Assembly: GCF_024055635.1 (NCBI RefSeq)
Contig: NZ_JAMXMB010000032.1
Location: forward strand, 62,001 to 126,000
DNA length: 64,000 bases
From: Microbacterium yannicii
GTDB taxonomy: Bacteria > Actinomycetota > Actinomycetes > Actinomycetales > Microbacteriaceae
Direction of reading: 5' to 3'
The position numbers and the translations under genes were made by a program. The notes below the pieces were generated by a model. It saw only the letters and a program-made list of their open reading frames with translations. It searched no databases and was not told where the DNA came from. Below, piece by piece: positions 1-6,800 of this stretch (the stretch's first letter is position 1; each line of letters opens with the position of its first letter).

Positions 1-117
1 CACCGCCTGGTGAGCCAGGACGGCTGGGAGGAGATCGCCGACTACGCGCTCGAGTGGGCCACGACGCACCAGGTCCGCGACACCGAGCAGACTCCCGAGA
101 CGGAGGCGGCGCAGTAG
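1..117 (+). CDS. C-terminal fragment of an unrecognised protein
   Basis: Only the last 38 codons are present, read from the first base of the window to a TAG stop. The tail is acidic and polar and ends TEAAQ. It contains a tryptophan-rich helix-like stretch (GWEEIADYALEWA). The reading frame has the strong G/C third-position bias of its neighbours, so it is very probably a real gene whose start lies outside the window. I do not recognise the family from this fragment. A hairpin follows 36 bp downstream, consistent with a gene end. Confidence 0.6.
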   Translation, partial: HRLVSQDGWEEIADYALEWATTHQVRDTEQTPETEAAQ

Positions 118-153
118 GCGGATGCCGCGCCCCGCTGCCGGGGAACCACTCCG

Positions 154-188
154 CCGCTGAGCCCCCACGCCGGGTGGTGGCTCAGCGG
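154..188 (+). terminator. Hairpin after the first gene
   Basis: Arms ccgctgagcc (154-163) and ggctcagcgg (179-188) pair perfectly, with further G/C pairing in the loop. It lies 36 bp after the first stop codon. There is no clear T-run, so termination is inferred from position and stem strength. Confidence 0.45.
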
Positions 189-220
189 TCGAGTGGTGCC
201 TCGTCCCGTGTCCGAGGTGG

Positions 221-252
221 GAGGCCCGGGTCTCGTGAGAGCCCCGGGCCTC
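221..252. terminator. Bidirectional hairpin between convergent genes
   Basis: Arms gaggcccggg (221-230) and cccgggcctc (243-252) pair perfectly and continue inward as tctc/gaga. It lies 8 bp beyond the stop codon of the minus-strand esterase and downstream of the first gene, so it can serve both. Confidence 0.55.
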
Positions 253-259
253 GATCGCG

Positions 260-1390
260 TCAGGCGTGCAGGCGGCGCAGGGCGGCGACCACGTCGTCGT
301 GCCAGCGTCGCGCGGCCGGGAGCGCGCTCGAGAAGATCGGGGTGTCGTGCGTCACGCCCTGGTACCGGACGACGCTGGCGTCCACGCCGGCCCTGCGCAG
401 GGCCGCTCCGTATGCGTCGCCGTCACCGCGCAGCGGGTCGTACTCCGCCGTGAGGATCACCGCCGGCGGCAGGCCCTCGTGCGAGTCGGCGAGAAGGGGC
501 GACGCATAGGGCTCGCGCCCCTGGCGGGGATCGGCGAGGTAGGTGCGGGCCACCGAGCGAAGCTCTCGCAGGGCGATGAACCGCGGGATGCCGAGGGCGC
601 GGGTGGCCCGCAGGTCGAGGTGCCCGCCGGTGAGGTCGACGACCGGCACCTCGAGCACCTGCAGCCGGAGGGGGCGCCCGCCGCGGTCGCGATTGACCAG
701 CGTCACCGCGGCGGCGAGATTCGCGCCCGCCGACGTGCCCGCCACGCCGATGCGGCGGGCGTCGATCCCGAGCTCGCCGGCGGACTCGAACAGCCACTCG
801 AGCGCCGCATGCGCCTGCTCGATCGCCACCGGATACGGGTGCTCGGGCGCGAGGGCGTAGTCGACCGCGGCGATCGCGACGCCGGCGTCGTGCACGCGAC
901 GGCGGTTCGCGGCATCCGTCGTGGGATACCCGATGCCGCCGATGCGGAAGGCGCCGCCGAAGAACGACAGCACGCCCGGCACGCCCTGCGCCGGAGGGTC
1001 GTCGGGGTCCGGGTGGTAGACGCGCACGCGCACGTCGGGGTGGCCGGGCACTTCGACGACGTGCTCGGTGGTGCGGATCCGGGGTCCGGCGAGACCGACC
1101 TTGTGCAGCTCGCGACGGTCCCACGCGAGGGCGGCCTGGCGATGCCGTGCACGCGCGCGGGCGTGGGGTCCGAGAGCCGGCTTCGATTCAGTGGATGCCG
1201 GGGCGACGGCGTCCTGCGGCGGCGCAGCGGAGGCGGGCGTGGCGCCGCCTCCCATGCCGGTCATGGCCGCCGGCCCTTTGGCGAAGGGCCACAGCGCGCT
1301 CAGGCGTGAGCGCACGGAGCCCAGCGCCTGATCGAAGAGGTACTTGCGATGCACCCGCAGTCGCTCTTCGAAGAACGGATCGAGATCCAC
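260..1390 (-). CDS. Alpha/beta hydrolase, hormone-sensitive-lipase-like esterase
   Basis: A 376-residue serine hydrolase, likely a cytoplasmic carboxylesterase of unknown substrate. The nucleophile motif GTSAG is at 218-222 (Ser220). The acidic residue is probably in the segment TAEYDPLRGDGD, and the histidine in GVTHD near the C-terminus. The family's oxyanion-hole motif HGGG is altered here to FFGGAF (about 143-148), so the usual histidine is a phenylalanine. The first 85 residues are a low-complexity Ala/Pro-rich extension. It starts at GTG, with GGGAGG a few bases upstream. Family assignment is firm; substrate is unknown. Confidence 0.85.
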   Translation of the reverse strand: MDLDPFFEERLRVHRKYLFDQALGSVRSRLSALWPFAKGPAAMTGMGGGATPASAAPPQDAVAPASTESKPALGPHARARARHRQAALAWDRRELHKVGLAGPRIRTTEHVVEVPGHPDVRVRVYHPDPDDPPAQGVPGVLSFFGGAFRIGGIGYPTTDAANRRRVHDAGVAIAAVDYALAPEHPYPVAIEQAHAALEWLFESAGELGIDARRIGVAGTSAGANLAAAVTLVNRDRGGRPLRLQVLEVPVVDLTGGHLDLRATRALGIPRFIALRELRSVARTYLADPRQGREPYASPLLADSHEGLPPAVILTAEYDPLRGDGDAYGAALRRAGVDASVVRYQGVTHDTPIFSSALPAARRWHDDVVAALRRLHA

Positions 1391-1502
1391 CGGCCCTCCC
1401 CTGTCGACGGTTCAGAGCTTAGAGCGGCGCCGCGCCGCGCGCGCCGGGCTTGACGCCGGCCGATCGTGTGCCCTCGCGCCTCCGGCGTGGCGCGTTCCCG
1501 CG

Positions 1503-1574
1503 GTCGAGACAGGGGATTCCCGGCGAGACAGGGGGCGACGTCCCCGGTCTCGGCGGAAGTCCCCTGTCTCGCCG
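1503..1574. repeat. Palindromic dispersed element, copy A
   Basis: A roughly 72-bp unit built from the word GAGACAGGGGA and its complement (TCCCCTGTCTC), with an inner GAGACAGGGGGC/GTCCCCGGTCTC pair. The same architecture occurs twice at 42851-43073. It is intergenic and noncoding by appearance. It could fold into a long hairpin. Confidence 0.65.
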
Positions 1575-1621
1575 ATGACGGGGCGCTCGGCGAGCGCTAG
1601 CAATGGGAGCAGGTCCCGGCT

Positions 1622-1960
1622 TCAGCCGACGACGGCGTCGATGGCGCGCGCCAGATCCGCGCGCGCACTCGCGTTGCACGACACGTCGGCGTGGTTCGCC
1701 AGCAGGGCTTCGGCGACCTGGGCGGGGTCGGTGCCGACCACCCTACGGAGGGGGATGCCGCCCCCTGCAGCCTGGGCGAACAGGACCACAAGATCATCGA
1801 GCACGCCCGCCGCCGCACTGGCAGGAACTTCAGGAACACGGCGATCCAGATAGGCGGCGAAGGCATGGAAGGCGAGACGGAACTCGATGGGTATTCCCGC
1901 GACGGCTGGGTGCAGACGCCGTCCGTCGGCGCCGGCGATCGACGGAATCTGCGTGGTCAT
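1622..1960 (-). CDS. DUF1048-like small protein
   Basis: A 112-residue protein whose C-terminal two-thirds resembles DUF1048 proteins: a helix ending DDLVVLFAQAA, then IPLRRVVGTDPAQVAEALLANH and a final amphipathic helix. Function of the family is not established; members are often next to a transcriptional regulator, as here. The ATG at 1960 is preferred over the adjacent in-frame TTG at 1963 because AGGAGAG lies upstream. It is divergent from a TetR gene, and two copies of a perfect or near-perfect palindrome lie between them, so it is probably the regulator's target. Confidence 0.7.
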   Translation of the reverse strand: MTTQIPSIAGADGRRLHPAVAGIPIEFRLAFHAFAAYLDRRVPEVPASAAAGVLDDLVVLFAQAAGGGIPLRRVVGTDPAQVAEALLANHADVSCNASARADLARAIDAVVG

Positions 1961-1989
1961 CAAGGCTCTCCTCTGCTGGCGATTTTCGG

Positions 1990-2006
1990 CGACACGCTAC
2001 GTGTCG
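1990..2006. promoter_or_regulatory. TetR-type operator, copy 1
   Basis: CGACACGCTACGTGTCG is a perfect 7-bp inverted repeat with a 3-bp centre. It is repeated 50 bp away at 2040. Both lie between the divergent DUF1048-like and tetR genes. Binding by the TetR protein encoded at 2071 is inferred. Confidence 0.75.
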
Positions 2007-2039
2007 TGCACTGAAGCTAGCAGGCCTGTCCGCCCACGG

Positions 2040-2056
2040 CAACACGCTACGTGTCG
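2040..2056. promoter_or_regulatory. TetR-type operator, copy 2
   Basis: CAACACGCTACGTGTCG has one mismatch to the perfect palindrome at 1990. It falls between the expected -35 position and the -10 hexamer (TAGCCT, 2059-2064) of tetR, so binding would block transcription and give autorepression. Confidence 0.75.
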
Positions 2057-2058
2057 TG

Positions 2059-2064
2059 TAGCCT
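2059..2064 (+). promoter_or_regulatory. -10 element of tetR, leaderless arrangement
   Basis: TAGCCT ends 6 nt before the ATG at 2071, which places the expected transcription start at the A of the start codon. No ribosome-binding site is present. Confidence 0.55.
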
Positions 2065-2070
2065 GGGGCG

Positions 2071-2655
2071 ATGGCCAGCGCTCCGGACCCGAATCGCCGT
2101 AGCGAGCGAGCACGCGTCGCGGTCCTGGAAGCGGCCATTGCGCTGTGCCGAGAGGTCGGGTTCGGCCAGCTGACGATCGAAGGGATCGCGGAACGCGCCG
2201 GCGTCAGCAAGAAGACCATCTACCGCTGGTGGCCCTCGAAGGGGGCCGTACTGCTGGACGCGGTCTCGGAGCTCGTCGATCGCATCGCGCGACATGGTGA
2301 CACGGGCGACCTCGCCGCCGACATGTGCGCGCAGTTGAACACCGTGGTCGCGATGATGAATCCCCAGGAGATGTCGCCGGTCGCGGCGCTTGCGTCCGAG
2401 AGCCAACGTGACCCGGCTCTTGCCGCCGTCATCCGCGAACGGGTGATCCTGCCCAGCATTGCCGGATTCGAAGACCGCATGCGCTCTGCCCAGCGCGCCG
2501 GCCAGATCCCCGTCGACGCCGACCTGCATGTCGCCCTCGACCTGTTCTACGGCCCCATTTATCACCGGCTCGTGTATCGCCTGCCGCTGCACACCGAGGA
2601 GGAGATCCGCACACGCGTCGATCACGTCATCGCCGGACTCCGCGCGATGGGCTGA
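2071..2655 (+). CDS. TetR/AcrR family transcriptional regulator
   Basis: A 194-residue repressor. The N-terminal helix-turn-helix spans about residues 15-60 (TIEGIAERAGVSKKTIYRWW is typical). The C-terminal ligand domain resembles the TetR_C group found with such heads, with alternating helices to the end. The ATG has no ribosome-binding site but sits 6 nt after TAGCCT. It is divergent from the DUF1048-like gene and probably represses itself and that gene through the two 17-bp palindromes. The ligand is unknown. A strong hairpin follows the stop codon. Confidence 0.9.
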   Translation: MASAPDPNRRSERARVAVLEAAIALCREVGFGQLTIEGIAERAGVSKKTIYRWWPSKGAVLLDAVSELVDRIARHGDTGDLAADMCAQLNTVVAMMNPQEMSPVAALASESQRDPALAAVIRERVILPSIAGFEDRMRSAQRAGQIPVDADLHVALDLFYGPIYHRLVYRLPLHTEEEIRTRVDHVIAGLRAMG

Positions 2656-2675
2656 GCCAGAGATCTGGAAACGCG

Positions 2676-2709
2676 GAAGGCCCGGAGTTCCGAGGAACTC
2701 CGGGCCTTC
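2676..2709. terminator. Bidirectional terminator between tetR and rpsN
   Basis: A perfect 16-bp inverted repeat (gaaggcccggagttcc and its complement) with a 2-nt centre lies between convergent tetR and rpsN. The outer ctt/gaa ends supply short T-runs in both directions. Confidence 0.85.
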
Positions 2710-2730
2710 TCTGCGGTCTCAGCGACGCGC

Positions 2731-2752
2731 GGTCACTGAGCCTGTCGAAGTG
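2731..2752. repeat. Dispersed TTCGACAAGCTCAGG-type repeat, copy 1
   Basis: ggtcactgagcctgtcgaag plus tg, a variant of the window's GGTCCCTGAGCTTGTCGAAG family. It ends exactly where the rpsN stop codon (TAA, 2753-2755) begins. Confidence 0.75.
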
Positions 2753-3058
2753 TTACCAGCTCGACTTGGTCACGCCGGGCAGCTCGCCACGGTGCGCCAT
2801 GTCACGGAAGCGGACACGCGAGATGCCGAACTTCGTGAGGACACCGCGCGGGCGACCGTCGATGACGTCGCGCGAACGCACGCGCACGGGCGAGGCGTTA
2901 CGGGGCAGCTTCTGCAGGCCTACGCGAGCGGCTTCGCGCTCCTCGTCGGTGGACGTCGGCGAGACGAGCGCCTTCTTCAGCTCGGCGCGCTTGGCGGCGT
3001 AGCGGTCGACGACCACCTTGCGCTGCTCGTTGCGCGCGATCTTGCTCTTCTTAGCCAT
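2753..3058 (-). CDS. rpsN: 30S ribosomal protein S14, cysteine-free type
   Basis: A 101-residue S14, the long zinc-independent form: there are no cysteines, whereas the short form carries two CxxC pairs. The C-terminal block ([19 protein letters not shown], then [18 protein letters not shown]) is diagnostic. It is the third gene of rpmB-rpmG-rpsN, starting 3 nt after the rpmG stop. In many actinobacteria this cluster is the zinc-starvation set repressed by Zur. I find no Zur palindrome upstream here, so it may be constitutive. Whether a second rpsN exists elsewhere cannot be seen. Confidence 0.97.
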   Translation of the reverse strand: MAKKSKIARNEQRKVVVDRYAAKRAELKKALVSPTSTDEEREAARVGLQKLPRNASPVRVRSRDVIDGRPRGVLTKFGISRVRFRDMAHRGELPGVTKSSW

Positions 3059-3061
3059 GGA

Positions 3062-3232
3062 TCAACGCTCCTCTCGGAATTCGACGTGCTTGCGGACGAC
3101 CGGGTCGTACTTCTTCAGCACGATGCGGTCGGGGTTGTTGCGGCGGTTCTTGCGCGTGACGTAGGTGTAACCCGTGCCCGCGGTCGAACGCAGCTTGATG
3201 ATCGGACGGACGTCCTGTGCCTTCTTGGCCAT
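3062..3232 (-). CDS. rpmG: 50S ribosomal protein L33, cysteine-free type
   Basis: A 56-residue protein beginning [20 protein letters not shown] and containing [21 protein letters not shown], the standard L33 core, without the CxxC pairs of the zinc-binding form. Its ATG overlaps the rpmB stop as TGATG, so translation is probably coupled. It lies on the minus strand between rpmB and rpsN. Confidence 0.95.
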   Translation of the reverse strand: MAKKAQDVRPIIKLRSTAGTGYTYVTRKNRRNNPDRIVLKKYDPVVRKHVEFREER

Positions 3233-3468
3233 CAGAGCTTCACACCCTTCGCCTGGAGGTCACGGACGACCGACTCGATGCCGCGAGCGTCGATGACCTT
3301 GATGCCCTTGGCCGACACGTTGAGCTTGATGTTGCGACCCAGCGACGGAACGAAGTAGGTCTTCTTCTGCACGTTCGGGTCGAAGCGGCGCTTCGTCCGG
3401 CGGTGCGAGTGCGAGATGTTGTGACCGAAGCCGGGAACTGCTCCAGTCACCTGGCACACTGCTGCCAT
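3232..3468 (-). CDS. rpmB: 50S ribosomal protein L28
   Basis: A 78-residue L28 with the typical opening ([19 protein letters not shown], then [15 protein letters not shown]) and closing [12 protein letters not shown]. One cysteine is present, so there is no zinc site. It starts at ATG with AAGGAGA a normal distance upstream. It is first in the rpmB-rpmG-rpsN operon. The probable promoter is an extended -10 (TGCTAGACT) about 150 bp upstream, giving a leader of about 140 nt that contains one dispersed repeat. Confidence 0.97.
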   Translation of the reverse strand: MAAVCQVTGAVPGFGHNISHSHRRTKRRFDPNVQKKTYFVPSLGRNIKLNVSAKGIKVIDARGIESVVRDLQAKGVKL

Positions 3469-3527
3469 AGTGATGTCTCCTTAGTACCGTGGAGCCGGAC
3501 GGCCCCACCCAAGATCCCTTGTCTGCA

Positions 3528-3551
3528 CCCTTCGACAAGCTCAGGGACCGG
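3528..3551. repeat. Dispersed repeat, copy 2
   Basis: Contains TTCGACAAGCTCAGGGACC in its canonical form, within the transcribed leader of rpmB. See the copies at 2731, 11667, 22601, 32341, 32490 and 62658. Confidence 0.8.
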
Positions 3552-3617
3552 AATGAACCGGCCTGGCAAGGAGGGAGGGTGCGAACTGCGTGCTGGAGTG
3601 CGCGCAGACAAAGAGCA

Positions 3618-3623
3618 AGTCTA
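3618..3623 (-). promoter_or_regulatory. Extended -10 promoter of rpmB-rpmG-rpsN
   Basis: On the minus strand this reads TGCTAGACT, an extended -10. It is the same TAGACT hexamer used by several other genes in the window. No good -35 is visible, which an extended -10 can tolerate. Confidence 0.45.
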
Positions 3624-3880
3624 GCACGCACGGAGTCTCGGCCCCGACGGGCGCCGGCTCCAGCCCCGACGAGCACCGTCTCCACGGCACGACACCGCGT
3701 GCGGCGCCCGGATCCGCGGCGCTGATCGACGTATTCCGTTGCCGGAATCCATCCTGACAGGTCGTCCAACGATAGCCTTCTGCACGACGGCGGCCCCTGC
3801 GGTTGTCTACAAACTCTCCCGCTCGTGATTCCCGCAGGTGGAGCATGTTCGTCATTCCAGCGCGGGAGAGGACGACACCG

Positions 3881-6800
3881 ATGACCGAGCCGCTTGGCGA
3901 CACCCGGTTGTGGCCGGTCTCGCCGTTCGATCTCGCCGACGCGCACCGGTGCCCGTCGTGCTTCGCCGCCATCTCGGCGGCCACGTGTCCGGTGTGCGGC
4001 TTCGAGCTGACCGATCCTCGTGCCGCCGGTGTGCTGGAGCTCGGCCGCCAGATCGTCTCGGTCGAGCTCGCGCGCCAGCAGCTGATGGACGAGATCCGCC
4101 TCACCTCGGCGTCGAGCGTGTCGCTCACAGCGGTGCACCCCGCGATGACGGATGCCGCGATCCCGCAGCTCGTCGCGACCGGCGCCGTCGTCGACCCGGC
4201 CGCGACCCCTGCGGCGGTCGCATCGTCGACCGCCGCCGACCCGGCCGCGGCGAGCGAGCTCGTCGCCCAGCCGGCGGGAGACCACACCACGGCTCTGCCG
4301 GCTGATCCGGAAACGGATGCCGCCTGGTGGAGCTCCCCGACCGCGGCCCCGCCGTCTGATCCGCTCCGTACATCAGCCCGCGACGCCGGCACGGCGCCGG
4401 TCGCACCGGAGCCCATGCCGGCATGGACCCCCGCCGGCGCGGATCCCGCCGCACCGCAGGGGGTGACGGCATCCGCTCCTCGTCGGCGCCTGACCGTGCC
4501 GGTGCTGCTCCTGATCGTGGGCGTCTCGCTCGTGGGCGTCGCGGCAGTGTTCTTCCTGCTGCTGGCGTGGTTCGTGGCGGGCATCGAGATGCGGGCGCTC
4601 ATCATCGGGGGCATCACGCTCGCGACGGTGGTCCTCGCCTCGTGGCTGCGGCGGCGCGACCTGGGGGCGACGGCCGAGGCGATCGGCGTGCTGGGCGTCG
4701 GCCTGCTCGCGCTGGATGCCTGGGCGGTGCGGGCCAACGACTTGTGGGGGGCGGGCTCGACGGATGCCGCGGTCTACGCGGGGGTCGCGGCGCTCGCCGT
4801 CGCCGTCGTGTGCCGGCTGTGGGCGAGGATCTCCGGGCTGCGCGGTCCCGATCTCGCCGCATCGCTGGCGCTTCCCGCCGGTGTCGCCTTCCTCGTGGGC
4901 GGCCTGGTCGATCTCCCGGTCGGCGAGGCCATGACCGCGGGATTCCTCGGCGCCGCCGTCGGCGGCCTCGCGCACGCGTTGCCTGCGCCGTGGTCGGCGG
5001 CGAGGCCGGGTGCGGCCGGGACGCCCGAGCGTCTCATCCTGGCCCTGGCCGGGATCGGCTCACTCATCGGCGCCGCGGTGACCGCCGCGGTGGCGACGGG
5101 CGACGCGGCTCCCGTGGTCGTGTGGTCGAGCGTGCTGGTCGCGGTGCTGGGGGCCGCCCACGCGTGGGCCGCGCGTCTGCGCGCCGGCGTCGAACCCCTT
5201 CCCGGGGCCGTCGTGATCGCCGGCGTCGCCTCGAGCGCCGCGGCCGCGGTTGCGGGCATCGCGGGCTGGCAGCTCGCCCTGCGGCTCGAGGAGCCCCTCT
5301 ACACGCTGCTCATCGGACCGGTCCTGCCCGTGGTCATCGCGGTCGCACTGGACGTCGCCCGCGCGCGCCGGGCGTCGGGCAGGCTGCTTCCCGCGGCCCT
5401 CACCGCAGCGGTCATCGCCGGGGGATCGATCGCGGGCGTTCTCGTCGCCTGGCTGATGCAGGCCCGGTCGGCGGTGGCCGCGGGATGGACGCTGTGGCAC
5501 ACGGACGCCTTCACCCTCCCGGCCTCGGCGCCCGAAGCTCCCGCGATGTCCGCTGCGGCGGCCGTCGCGATGGCCGGACTCCTGTTCGCCGCGCCCACGC
5601 TGCGGCGGCTGGTGCTGAGCGACGTCCGCGCCGTGGTCGTCGCCGTGCTCCTGCTCGCGGCGGCCGCGCGGACGGCCGTCCCGGTGGTACTCGTCGGCGC
5701 CGCCCTGCTCGTCGCCGTCGCGAGCCTCGTTGGCGCCGCCCGCGCGTCGACGCACGGCGCTCGGGACGCGCGGGATCCCGCCGCGGCGGACCGTGCCGGC
5801 GGATCCAGCGCGGAGGACACCCCGCAGACCGAAGCCACCGCCCGTCGGGCGCCCGAGCTCCGGGCGGTCTCGCTCGAGGGCTGGAGCATCGCGGGCACGA
5901 TCGCCGTGATCACCGCATTCGCCGCCGGCACGGCAACCCCCTGGCTCTGGCTCGTCGGGGTGGCCCTCGCCGCCGGCTACCCGGTCGTCCTGCGCGCCGT
6001 CCGGCGGGCCGACGGCCCGCTCGCCGTCGTGCTCGCCCTGGCACCCGTCGGGGTCGGCGTGGTGGCCGCGATCATCGCGCCCGCCGCCCTCGGCGCGGCG
6101 ACGGGTCTCTCCGGCTCCGGGCCCGCCGTCGCGCTCGTGCTGTTGCAGTGGGTCGCGCTGGCGACGCTTGCGGCGGCCGCCTTCCTGCGCATCGACGGGG
6201 CGAGCCGCGTCGGCCTCGCCGTCGCGGGCTACGCGCTCACGACGCTGACGCTGGTGTGGACGCTGGTCGCCGCGGCTGACGACGTGGCGACGGATGCCGC
6301 CACCACCGCCCTCGTCGCCGCCGTCGGCGAACCGGTGCTGGGCCTGGTGCGAGGGCTCGCGCTCCTCGCGCTGCTGGTGCTCGTCTCCATCAGTCGCACA
6401 CTGCTGCGCGGACACGCGGCAGCAGCCGCCGCCCTGCTCGTCGCCCCGGCGATCGCGTCGCTCGCACATACGGCGCTCGACATGGCCGGTGCGAGCGACG
6501 AGTCCTGGGCGACGCTCGTGCTGGCTGCCGGCCCGGTGCTCGTCACCCTCGCCACCGCCGCGCTCGCGATGCTCGCCTCCCCGACAGCCCCAGCCTCTCC
6601 GGCCTCCCCGACGGCCACGGCCTCCTCCGCAGCCCCGGCCCCCTCGGCCCCCTCGGCCGCCTCCGGCGCTGCGGCCGCCCCGACAGCCCCGGCCTCCCCA
6701 GCGACCCCGGCCTTCGCGGCAGCTGCACCGCCCACCGCGGACCCCGCGACGCCGACCCCCATTCCGGGCCCCGCAGCGCCGACCCTCACCCCGCTCCGCG

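Larger units (their letters stand above)
3469..3880. other. Intergenic region between rpmB and the giant membrane protein gene
   Basis: About 410 bp without a convincing gene. It holds the rpmB ribosome-binding site and leader, one dispersed repeat (3528-3551) and the rpmB -10 element (3618-3623). The remaining 3630-3860 shows no ORF with codon bias and no obvious hairpin. A GGAGAGG ribosome-binding site at its end serves the gene starting at 3881. Confidence 0.6.
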
